From Streptomyces sp. NRRL WC-3605 (lineage in GTDB: Bacteria; Actinomycetota; Actinomycetes; Streptomycetales; Streptomycetaceae): a stretch of 64,000 bases of DNA. Each line of letters starts with the position of its first letter. The stretch's first letter is position 1. The stretch is taken from NCBI RefSeq assembly GCF_001509795.1, contig NZ_LLZN01000045.1, positions 248,001 through 312,000 of the forward strand, read 5' to 3'. The position numbers were made by a program, and so were the translations under genes. The notes under the pieces are model-generated. The model searched no databases and had not been told where the DNA came from. It saw nothing but the letters and a program-made list of their open reading frames with translations. Of this stretch, positions 43,334-52,635 are shown in pieces.

Positions 43334-43942
43334 ATGACTCCCACCGAGAAGCAGACCGCCCGTCGTCGCGCGCCCGCCATGTCGCCGGAGCAGCGCCGCG
43401 AGATGATCGTCCAGACCGCCATCCCGCTGATCGCCGAGTACGGCTCCGCCGTGACGACCGCGAAGATCGCCCGCGCCGCGGGCATCGGAGAGGGCACGAT
43501 CTTCCGCGTCTTCGCCGACAAGGAGGAACTGATCGATGCCTGTGTCGCCGAGGCGCTCTCCCCCGACCACGCGATCCGTGAACTCGACGCGATCGACATG
43601 ACCCAGCCGCTCGCCGACCGGCTCGCCGAGGCGGCCGAGGCACTTCAGGCGCATCTCGCCCGAATGGGCGCCGTGATGGGCTCACTGGGACACCGCGGCG
43701 GCAAGCACCCCGGTGCCGTGCGCGGCGCCGGCCGCCAGGAGTCGACGGCCCGCCTCCGCGCGGCCCTCGCGGACCTGCTGGAGCCCGACCGCGCCACGCT
43801 GCGCCGGCCGCCGGAGCAGATCGCGGCCCTGTTCTTCGGCCTGCTGTTCACCCAGCCGCGCACGGACGACGAGCCCGATCTGACGCCCGGTGAACTGGTG
43901 GACGTCTTCCTGCACGGAGCGGTCACGGGCGAGGGCCGGTGA
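43334..43942 (+). CDS. TetR-family repressor, autoregulated
   Basis: 202 residues. The HTH is GSAVTTAKIARAAGIGEGTIFRVFADKEELI. The C-terminal ligand domain shows no subgroup signature that I can name. The double operator directly over its promoter indicates autorepression. The haem-monooxygenase gene 155 bases downstream could be part of the regulon but has no copy of the operator. Confidence 0.92.
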   Translation: MTPTEKQTARRRAPAMSPEQRREMIVQTAIPLIAEYGSAVTTAKIARAAGIGEGTIFRVFADKEELIDACVAEALSPDHAIRELDAIDMTQPLADRLAEAAEALQAHLARMGAVMGSLGHRGGKHPGAVRGAGRQESTARLRAALADLLEPDRATLRRPPEQIAALFFGLLFTQPRTDDEPDLTPGELVDVFLHGAVTGEGR

Positions 43943-44097
43943 GGAGGCGCGGGAGGCGCGCCACCGTGTGCACGGGGGCCGCCGCCCCCTCCTGTCCGGC
44001 AGGGGCAGGGGTGGGAGACGCCGTGGACGGCTGCAAGCCGTCGAGCAGGCACCAGCCACTCACGCGCTCCTGATCCATCGTGCGGCAGGATGGGTGC

Positions 44098-44427
44098 ATG
44101 AGCGTCGTCAAGATCAACGTGTTGACCGTGCCCGCCGAGCAGCGGGAGGTGCTGGAGAAGCGGTTCGCCTCGCGGGCGCACGCCGTGGAGAACTCCGACG
44201 GGTTCGAGTGGTTCGAGCTGCTGCGGCCGGTCGAGGGCACCGACACCTACCTCGTGTACACGCGCTGGCGGGACGAGGAGTCCTTCCAGGCGTGGATGGA
44301 GGGCCCGATGAAGGCGGCCCACCAGGGCGGCGGCCAGGAGGGCGGCGAGCGCCCGAAGCCCGCGGCGGCCGGGTCGACGCTGTGGTCGTTCGAGGTCGTG
44401 CAGCAGGCGGGACCCAAGGGCGCGTGA
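44098..44427 (+). CDS. MhuD/IsdG-type haem-degrading monooxygenase
   Basis: 109 residues, ferredoxin-like ABM fold. It closely tracks mycobacterial MhuD: VVKINVLTVPA with the haem-site Asn, LEKRFASRAHAVENSDGF, LLRPVEG, YLVYTRWRDEESFQAWMEGP and a His in KAAHQGG as axial ligand. The protein would cleave haem to release iron. A Gly/Glu/Lys-rich loop (about 77-90) replaces the shorter MhuD segment. Function comes from family resemblance recalled from memory. Confidence 0.82.
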   Translation: MSVVKINVLTVPAEQREVLEKRFASRAHAVENSDGFEWFELLRPVEGTDTYLVYTRWRDEESFQAWMEGPMKAAHQGGGQEGGERPKPAAAGSTLWSFEVVQQAGPKGA

Positions 44428-44431
44428 GGCG

Positions 44432-44464
44432 AAGGGGGCGGGGCGTGCTCCCCGCCCCTTTCTC
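44432..44464. terminator. Bidirectional terminator
   Basis: GGGGCGGGG, CGTGCT, CCCCGCCCC followed by TTTCTCT, between the convergent haem-oxygenase and DUF817 genes. A run of A precedes the stem, so it can work both ways. Confidence 0.85.
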
Positions 44465-45246
44465 TAGTGCTGTGACCGGCGCGACCGGGCGACCGCAGCG
44501 AGGACGAACGTGACGCTGATCAGCAGCGACCAGGCGCCGAACTTCTCCACGCCGACCGGCTGCCAGCCGTCGAGCTGGTAGGGGTAGCGCCACGCGCCGA
44601 GGTAGGTGGCGAGGTTCTCCGCGAGCCACAGGAAGAACCCGATGAGGACGAACGCCAGGGCCAGGGGCATCCGCAGGCGGCGCCCGCGCACCGTGTAGCG
44701 CACCGACGTGCCCGCGGTGACGGCCAGCAGGAGCACGGCGAGCAGCCAGCGGACGTCGGGCAGCCAGTGGTGGGTGAAGAAGTTGACGTACACGGCGGCG
44801 GCCACGAGCGCGGTCATCCGGGGCCGGTAGCGGACCAGTTCCATGTCGAACAGGCGCCAGGCGCGGCAGACGTAGCTGCCGACCGCCGCGTACAGGAAGC
44901 CGCCGTACAGCGGGACGCCCGCGAACTTGAGCACGGCGGGCTCCGGGTAGCTCCAGGAGCCGAGCGAGACCTTGACGATCTCGAAGGCCAGGCCGACCAC
45001 GTGGCAGACCGCGATGACGGCGACGTCCCGGCCGTTCTCCCAGCCCCGCAGATAGAACAGCAGGGTGAGCAGCACCCCGTAGACCACGAGCAGGTCGTAG
45101 CGGGCCACGGGGAGTCCGCGCAGGAGGCCGGACGCGGCGACGCCGGACATCAGGGCGATGGCGAAGGCGCACGACCGCGTCTGTATCCACGCGAAGTCGA
45201 GCAGGTGGCGCAGGTGCGCGCCCACGGGGCCGGTTGCGGTGAACAT
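44464..45246 (-). CDS. DUF817 integral membrane protein
   Basis: 260 residues, about eight spans. The family motifs VGLAFEIVKVSLGSWSYPEP, PLYGGFLYAAVGSYVCRAWR, THHWLPDVRWLL and the tail WLAENLATYLGAWRYPYQ are present. The function is not established. The ATG at 45246 is preferred to a TTG two codons upstream; no good ribosome-binding site is seen. Confidence 0.88.
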   Translation of the reverse strand: MFTATGPVGAHLRHLLDFAWIQTRSCAFAIALMSGVAASGLLRGLPVARYDLLVVYGVLLTLLFYLRGWENGRDVAVIAVCHVVGLAFEIVKVSLGSWSYPEPAVLKFAGVPLYGGFLYAAVGSYVCRAWRLFDMELVRYRPRMTALVAAAVYVNFFTHHWLPDVRWLLAVLLLAVTAGTSVRYTVRGRRLRMPLALAFVLIGFFLWLAENLATYLGAWRYPYQLDGWQPVGVEKFGAWSLLISVTFVLAAVARSRRSQH

Positions 45247-45358
45247 GTTCAAAAAGACGATCAGGCCGTGCGTTCGGTTGCGCCTGCCGCCAGGTCAGGA
45301 CGGCAGGTCCCGCCGAAATTCCGTTGCGGCGGGGCCCGCGTCCCCGGACCCTTGGCCC

Positions 45359-46285
45359 ATGCCTTACGCACTTCGCCCGGCCGGCCTCGACGACGCGGCC
45401 GCCGTGACCGACCTGCTCAATGAGATCGACCGGATCGAGATAGGCCGGCCCGAGACCGACCTGCACACCGTCGAATCCGACCTGAAGCGGCCCGACATCG
45501 CCCTCGCGCACGACTCGTGGCTGGCGTTCGACGGTGAACGCCTCGTGGCCTACGGCCTGTTGTGGGACGATTCGGGCGGCGAGCGCATCGACGTCGACCA
45601 CTATGTCCTCCCCGACCACCAGCGGGCCGGTGAGCTGCTGCTGGACGCCATGGACGCGCGGGCGCTGGCCAAGGCCAGGGAGAACGGGGCGGACCGGGCG
45701 GTGGTGCATCTGCACCTCAACGCCGAGCCCACCACCGACAAGGGCCTGCTGGAGCGGCGCGGCTGGTCCGTCGTGCGCCGCTACCACGTGCTGCGGCGCC
45801 CGGTGGACGCGGCCCGCGACCTGGCTCCGGCCGTCCCGACCGGTGTGCGGCTGCGGCCCTGCGCCGACGAGGCGGACCGGGTGCGGGTGCACGCGCTGCA
45901 CCAGTCCACGTTCGCCGAGCACTTCGACTTCCAGCCGCGCGCCTACGAGCAGTGGCTGCATGATGTCGACGCCGATCTGCTCGACTGGTCCCTGGTCTGG
46001 CTCGTCGAGACGGACGACCTGGGTGACGCCGCGTTCCTGCTCGCCCGCGACGACCGGGAGGCGATGGGCTGGATCCGCAGCCTCGGGGTGCGGCGCGAGG
46101 CGCGGGGCCGGGGCATGGGCGGTCTGCTGCTGCGGCACGCGTTCGCCACGTTCGCGGCGCGCGGGCGGGACACGGTCGGACTCGGCGTGGACACCGCCAA
46201 CGCCACCGGCGCCCCCGCGTTGTACGCCCGGCACGGCCTGAAGGTCCACTTCGCGGTGGACACGTGGGAGACCGTCCTGAAGTGA
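45359..46285 (+). CDS. Two-domain GNAT acetyltransferase
   Basis: 308 residues with tandem GNAT folds. The N-terminal half (1-150) has lost a clear CoA loop (VLPDHQRAGELLLDAMDARA). The C-terminal half keeps RREARGRGMGGLLLRHAFATF as the acetyl-CoA pyrophosphate loop, followed by VDTANATGAPALYARHGL. The architecture is like mycothiol synthase MshD, but the sequence is not close enough for me to assign it. Confidence 0.85.
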   Translation: MPYALRPAGLDDAAAVTDLLNEIDRIEIGRPETDLHTVESDLKRPDIALAHDSWLAFDGERLVAYGLLWDDSGGERIDVDHYVLPDHQRAGELLLDAMDARALAKARENGADRAVVHLHLNAEPTTDKGLLERRGWSVVRRYHVLRRPVDAARDLAPAVPTGVRLRPCADEADRVRVHALHQSTFAEHFDFQPRAYEQWLHDVDADLLDWSLVWLVETDDLGDAAFLLARDDREAMGWIRSLGVRREARGRGMGGLLLRHAFATFAARGRDTVGLGVDTANATGAPALYARHGLKVHFAVDTWETVLK

Positions 46286-46322
46286 GGCCCTGCCGGGCGC
46301 GTCGAAGCGCTCCGGGGTCCGG

Positions 46323-46769
46323 TCACGCGCCGGGCGCGCCCGCGGGCTCCTGCTCCCGCCGGCGCGCCCCTCGCCGTTCCCGGCACAGGGCCGCGGCCGT
46401 GGCCAGCGCGCCGGCGCCCTCCCACAGCCCGACCCCGAGGAAGCCGGCCGGGGCCCGGCCGCCGATCACGGCGAGGGTGAAGACCGTGCAGGTCAGCAGG
46501 CGGAAAGGCACGGTCCAGCGGAAGAACGCGCGCCAGTCCGCGAGGGCCGCCAGCACGTAGTACACACCCATGTTCAGCGCCGCCATGGACGACGCGGTCA
46601 CGAACACGAGGGTGTGATCCCCCTCGCCGCGCGGTTCCGCCGCCGGCGCGAACCCCGTCACCCTCAGCAGGACATCGGGCGCGAGGAGCCCGACGACCCC
46701 CATGACGGCCGCGAGGACTCCGAAGACGGCCATCGTCCAGCCGGCCGGCGAGCGGGGCAGGGAGCGCAC
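46323..46769 (-). CDS. Small four-span membrane protein
   Basis: 148 residues from GTG 46769 (GGAGG at 6 bases). There are four hydrophobic helices: WTMAVFGVLAAVMGVVGLLAP, a middle pair around SMAALNMGVYYVLAAL and FRLLTCTVFTLAVIGG, and a last one. The pattern resembles DUF4345-type proteins. A charged tail (RERRGARRREQEP) is cytoplasmic by the positive-inside rule. Confidence 0.75.
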   Translation of the reverse strand: MRSLPRSPAGWTMAVFGVLAAVMGVVGLLAPDVLLRVTGFAPAAEPRGEGDHTLVFVTASSMAALNMGVYYVLAALADWRAFFRWTVPFRLLTCTVFTLAVIGGRAPAGFLGVGLWEGAGALATAAALCRERRGARRREQEPAGAPGA

Positions 46770-46808
46770 GAAGTCCTCCTGGATGCGGCGGAGTCGGGGC
46801 GGGAGGCC

Positions 46809-49047
<2,239 letters not shown>

Positions 49048-49070
49048 ACCCGGCCCGCCCGTACGGCGGT

Positions 49071-50360
49071 TCAGCCGCGCGAGGCACGCCGGCGGCGCAC
49101 CACCAGGACGGCGGCCGCGCCGGCGCCCACCGCGGCGGCAGCGGCACCGGCGATCGGCAGGGCCGAGCTGGAACCGGTACTGGCCAGGTCCCCCGAGACG
49201 CCGGTGTCCGCTCCGCCGGTCGCCGAACCGCCGGTGGAGGAGCCGCCGCCGGTGCCGCCCGTGCCGGACCCGCCGGTGGACGAGGAGCCGCCGGTGGAGC
49301 CGCTGCCGCCACCCGAGGAGGAGCCGCCACCGGACGACGAGCCGCCGCCGGTGGAGCCGCCCCCGGTCACCTGGAGGGTGATGGGCGCCTTGTCGTTGCC
49401 GTGCTCGGTGTCCCAGTCGCCGAGTTTGCCGACCAGGGCCACCGAGCCCTTGGCACCGTCGACGGCCTTGTCGATCCGCACCTTGAAGGTCCGCGCGTAC
49501 TGCTCGTCCTCGTCGGCCCAGACCAGGTCGAAGGGGCACCGGTAGGTCCGGGCGGACACCTTCTCGCAGTTCGGATGCTTCGTCGCCGTGGTGCCGGCGG
49601 GCAGCTCGACCTCGACCTCGGCGAGCGGGACACCGTCCCGGTACACCTGCACCCAGGCGGGACCGGCGTTCCTGAACCCGACCTTGAGGTCGACGGTGTC
49701 CCCGACCCGGCCCTTCATCGCCTGGTCCAGGGCCTGGAAGTCCGCGGTGTTCGCCGCCGTCACGGACGTCCGCCGGAAGTGCGCGTCCTCCGCGACGGGC
49801 GTACCGGGCTCCTGCGCCGGCACGTCCGGCTGCTCGACGAGCTTCAGGGCCGGGCCCGTCCCCGGCACGGGGCCAGAGGTGGCCTCGTCCCCGGGGTAGG
49901 CCTCGTAGTCGGTGACGGAGACGTCGAGGCGCTCGTACAGCGCCCGGTCCATGGCGCCGATCTTCAGGCCGCCCTCGGGTGCGTAGGCGACACCGGGCTT
50001 CACCTGCTGATCGAACTCGCACAGCGCCATGGCGCCGGTCGGGATCTCGTCGTAGCCCCAGGTCTTGAAGGCACGGCAGTTGGAGGGCACGTCGCTCAGG
50101 GACAGTCCATGGCTGACGGTGTACGTCATCCACACCTTGTCGAGCGCCTCGGTACCCGTGTACCAGAAGCGGCCGGGCACCGTGAACGTGCCGCCCGGCC
50201 GCACCCCGTCGACCGGGGCGATCTTCTCCAGGACCAGTCCGGGGGCGGGGGCGGGGTCGTCCGCGGCGGCGGGTGCCGCGCACACGGCCAGCAGGGCGAC
50301 GGCACCCGCCGCGCCGGCGGTCCTGCGGCGCACACGAAGCCCGAGGGCGGTGGTGAACAT
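49071..50360 (-). CDS. LAXTG sortase-anchored surface protein
   Basis: 429 residues. A signal peptide (1-34, ending PAAA) is followed by about 290 residues of beta-rich extracellular domain with two cysteine pairs (NCRAF/LCEFD and NCEKV/RCPFD). A Gly-Ser-Thr low-complexity stalk covers about 305-385. The sorting signal is LASTG, a hydrophobic helix and RRRRASRG. LAXTG is the class E sortase motif of Streptomyces; chaplins use the same route. It is probably a cell-wall structural or adhesive protein. AGAGG precedes the ATG. Confidence 0.9.
   Translation of the reverse strand: MFTTALGLRVRRRTAGAAGAVALLAVCAAPAAADDPAPAPGLVLEKIAPVDGVRPGGTFTVPGRFWYTGTEALDKVWMTYTVSHGLSLSDVPSNCRAFKTWGYDEIPTGAMALCEFDQQVKPGVAYAPEGGLKIGAMDRALYERLDVSVTDYEAYPGDEATSGPVPGTGPALKLVEQPDVPAQEPGTPVAEDAHFRRTSVTAANTADFQALDQAMKGRVGDTVDLKVGFRNAGPAWVQVYRDGVPLAEVEVELPAGTTATKHPNCEKVSARTYRCPFDLVWADEDEQYARTFKVRIDKAVDGAKGSVALVGKLGDWDTEHGNDKAPITLQVTGGGSTGGGSSSGGGSSSGGGSGSTGGSSSTGGSGTGGTGGGSSTGGSATGGADTGVSGDLASTGSSSALPIAGAAAAAVGAGAAAVLVVRRRRASRG
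49180..49380 (-). repeat. Gly/Ser low-complexity stalk
   Basis: Tandem GGGSSS/GGSGTGG-type codons in the surface protein just before the sorting motif; about 65 residues. Confidence 0.8.
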
Positions 50361-50465
50361 GAGGTCCTCTGATCGAACTCGGTTACGGAGGGGTGAACCG
50401 CGGGGGAACGCGGGTTCACAGCCAAGACGTCCGAGAGGACCGAAGGGTTGTACGACGGAGCCCGC

Positions 50466-52145
50466 TCACCCGGAGCAGCAGGCGTCCGCGCCGCCCGCGT
50501 CTCCCTTCTCGAGCCGGCAGTAGCAGGACGCCTCCACAGGGACGTCGGCGAGGGCGGCGGCGAGCCGCAGCTGCCGGGCCACCATGTGCGCCTCACCGGT
50601 CCGGCCGAGGCGCACCAGGCACTCGTGCAGGCCGTGCAGGGACCAGACGTTGTTCGGGTGCCGGCACGGGCGCGGCAGCGTGTCGTCGAGGCCCAGGTCG
50701 GCCCGGTAGACCGCCTCGGCCTCGGCGACCCGGCCCTGTTCGAGGAGGAGGGCGCCGTAGGCGTGCCGGGTGGGCTGCATCCAGCCCCAGGGTTCGTCGT
50801 AGGGCAGGTTGTCGTCCAGTTCGATGGAGCGTTCCAGCGCGGCGAACGCGGCGTCGTACGCGCCCTTGCGGTACTCCAGCTCGCCGTCGAGCATCGCCCC
50901 GGCGATCTCGAGGATGTCGGCGCAGGTGTTGTTGAAGAGCATGCGGGTGCCGGGCACCCGGGCGACCGCCTCGTGGAAGAGCCTCCGCTCCTCCTCCGCC
51001 TCCCGTACGCGGTGCGTCGAGGAGAGGGCGACACCGCGCGCGTAGTGGGTCATCGCCGTGGTGACGCAGTACAGCTCGGGGTCGGCGGGCAGCGGCAGGG
51101 CGAGGATGTCGTCCCAGCGGCCGAAGCGGATCAGGGCGTGGACGCGCATGGCGAGGAAGCCCTCGAGCCAGTCGGCCATCGGCGGGCTCTGCACCCTCAG
51201 CAGATCCTCGGGGACGGACGCCTCGAGCCGTGCCACGGTGTCCAGCGCCACCTCGCTCTGCCCGAGGAACAGCGCCCCGTAGATCTTGAAGTGGTAGTTG
51301 TGCGAGCGGTACAGGGTGTAGAAGTTCATCGATCCCGCCCGCGCGCGGTACTTCTCGTCGGCCGCGATCGCCGCCGTGTTGTCCGAGACCACGCGCCGGT
51401 AGTCGCCGCACAGCACCTCCAGATGGGAGGGCATGTGCAGCAGGTGCCCGGCGTCGGGCACCAGGTCGCGCAGCCGGTCGGCGACGGTCAGGGCCAGCTC
51501 GGGTGTCGGGGACATCTCCATGAGGTGGATGTACATGTGCACCAGGCCGGGGTGGTCGCGGCCCCGCGGGTCGGCGAGCGCCCGCTCCAGGACCTCCCTG
51601 GCCTCCGAAGTGCGCGCGCCCTCGGCCGGCTCACCCGTCCTGAGGTCCCACAGCTGCCAGGGCGTGAGGTTCATCAGGGCGTCGGCGTAGAGCGTGGCGA
51701 CGTCCAGGTCGTCGGGGGCGAGTTCGTGGACGGCGCGCATCCGGTCGGCGTAGGGGGCGTTCCAGACGGAGCAGTCCGGCACGGCCCGGCTCTGCGGGTA
51801 GCGGGCGCGCAGCGCGGAGATCAGGGCCTGTTCGACCGGTGTGGCCGTCGCGGCCTTCTCGTGGGCGCGTTCCACGGCGGCGTGGGTGCGCTCGACGGTG
51901 CCGGCGAGATCCTTGTCGTCGAAGGCCTCCCAGGGCTTGTTGTAGTTCGGGCCGAGAGCGTAGGCGATCCCCCAGTACGCCATGGCGCAGTCGGGGTCGG
52001 CCTCGGCGGCGGCCTCGAAGCAGGCGACGGCCTCCTCGTGGTGGAAGGCGTACGTCCAGTTCAGGCCGCGGTCGAACCACAGCTGGGCCTGTGCGGAGGA
52101 CGTCGTCACGGGACGGGTGTGGGTGCCGAGGTCGTAGTACTCCAT
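50466..52145 (-). CDS. TPR protein with His-rich motifs
   Basis: 559 residues from ATG 52145 (AGGAG at 7 bases). TPR-like helical repeats cover most of the chain (e.g. AVACFEAAAEADPDCAMAYWGIAYALGPNYN). Two conserved-looking motifs, LVHMYIHLMEMSP and GHLLHMPSHLEVL, offer four histidines and a Glu for metal or haem binding. The last 20 residues contain C-Y-C and a terminal C-C. Related proteins occur widely, but the function is unknown to me. No signal peptide is seen. Confidence 0.8.
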   Translation of the reverse strand: MEYYDLGTHTRPVTTSSAQAQLWFDRGLNWTYAFHHEEAVACFEAAAEADPDCAMAYWGIAYALGPNYNKPWEAFDDKDLAGTVERTHAAVERAHEKAATATPVEQALISALRARYPQSRAVPDCSVWNAPYADRMRAVHELAPDDLDVATLYADALMNLTPWQLWDLRTGEPAEGARTSEAREVLERALADPRGRDHPGLVHMYIHLMEMSPTPELALTVADRLRDLVPDAGHLLHMPSHLEVLCGDYRRVVSDNTAAIAADEKYRARAGSMNFYTLYRSHNYHFKIYGALFLGQSEVALDTVARLEASVPEDLLRVQSPPMADWLEGFLAMRVHALIRFGRWDDILALPLPADPELYCVTTAMTHYARGVALSSTHRVREAEEERRLFHEAVARVPGTRMLFNNTCADILEIAGAMLDGELEYRKGAYDAAFAALERSIELDDNLPYDEPWGWMQPTRHAYGALLLEQGRVAEAEAVYRADLGLDDTLPRPCRHPNNVWSLHGLHECLVRLGRTGEAHMVARQLRLAAALADVPVEASCYCRLEKGDAGGADACCSG

Positions 52146-52635
52146 CGTCGTCTCCTGGCTGTGCGGGGCCGCCACCGTGATGCCGCCGGGGCCCGGTGGC
52201 GGGGCCGGGTGTCGCACCGACAACGGGCGGGGGGCCGCTCCGGTGGCGGCCGGTGCCCGGTCGCGTGGGTGCCGGCGCGCATACGGCGTACGGCCGACGG
52301 CGGGCGCGGCCGCTCCCCCGCCGTCGGTCCCCCCTTCCGCTGATGTGCCCGGCCGGCTGGCGCGTCACGCGCGAGGCCCGAGACCCGCGGAGCGGCCGGG
52401 CGGACGAAACGACGGACCGGCGGACCGGCCGGACCGGCGGACCGGCCGGACCGGCGGCCGGATCGTGGCCGGGGCGCTTGGCCGCGCCCGCTCCGGGTAC
52501 TCGCCCCGCGCATGTGACGTCTCGCGATCCATACGGCCGCCGTGGCCCGGCGCTGCCGCCCAGGTGCGGACGCGGTGCGTCCTGGCGCATTCTTGCTGTG
52601 TCGCACGCGCGATGCGTACGGACGAGGTAGGACCG
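52146..52635. other. 490-base intergenic region with 17-base tandem repeats
   Basis: There is no credible gene on either strand. It contains roughly three 17-base units CGGACCGGCGGACCGGC (52413-52462). It must hold the promoters of the divergent TPR and phosphatase genes, but I can identify no clear -35/-10 pair. Confidence 0.6.

Noticed and set aside
45241..45250. GAACATGTTC as a LexA box
   Set aside because: The actinobacterial SOS box needs four bases between GAAC and GTTC; here there are two, and the site overlaps a start codon.
52413..52462. Possible CRISPR-like or plasmid iteron array
   Set aside because: The 17-base units are contiguous with no spacers and consist of simple CGGACCGG motifs. 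No cas or rep gene is present.
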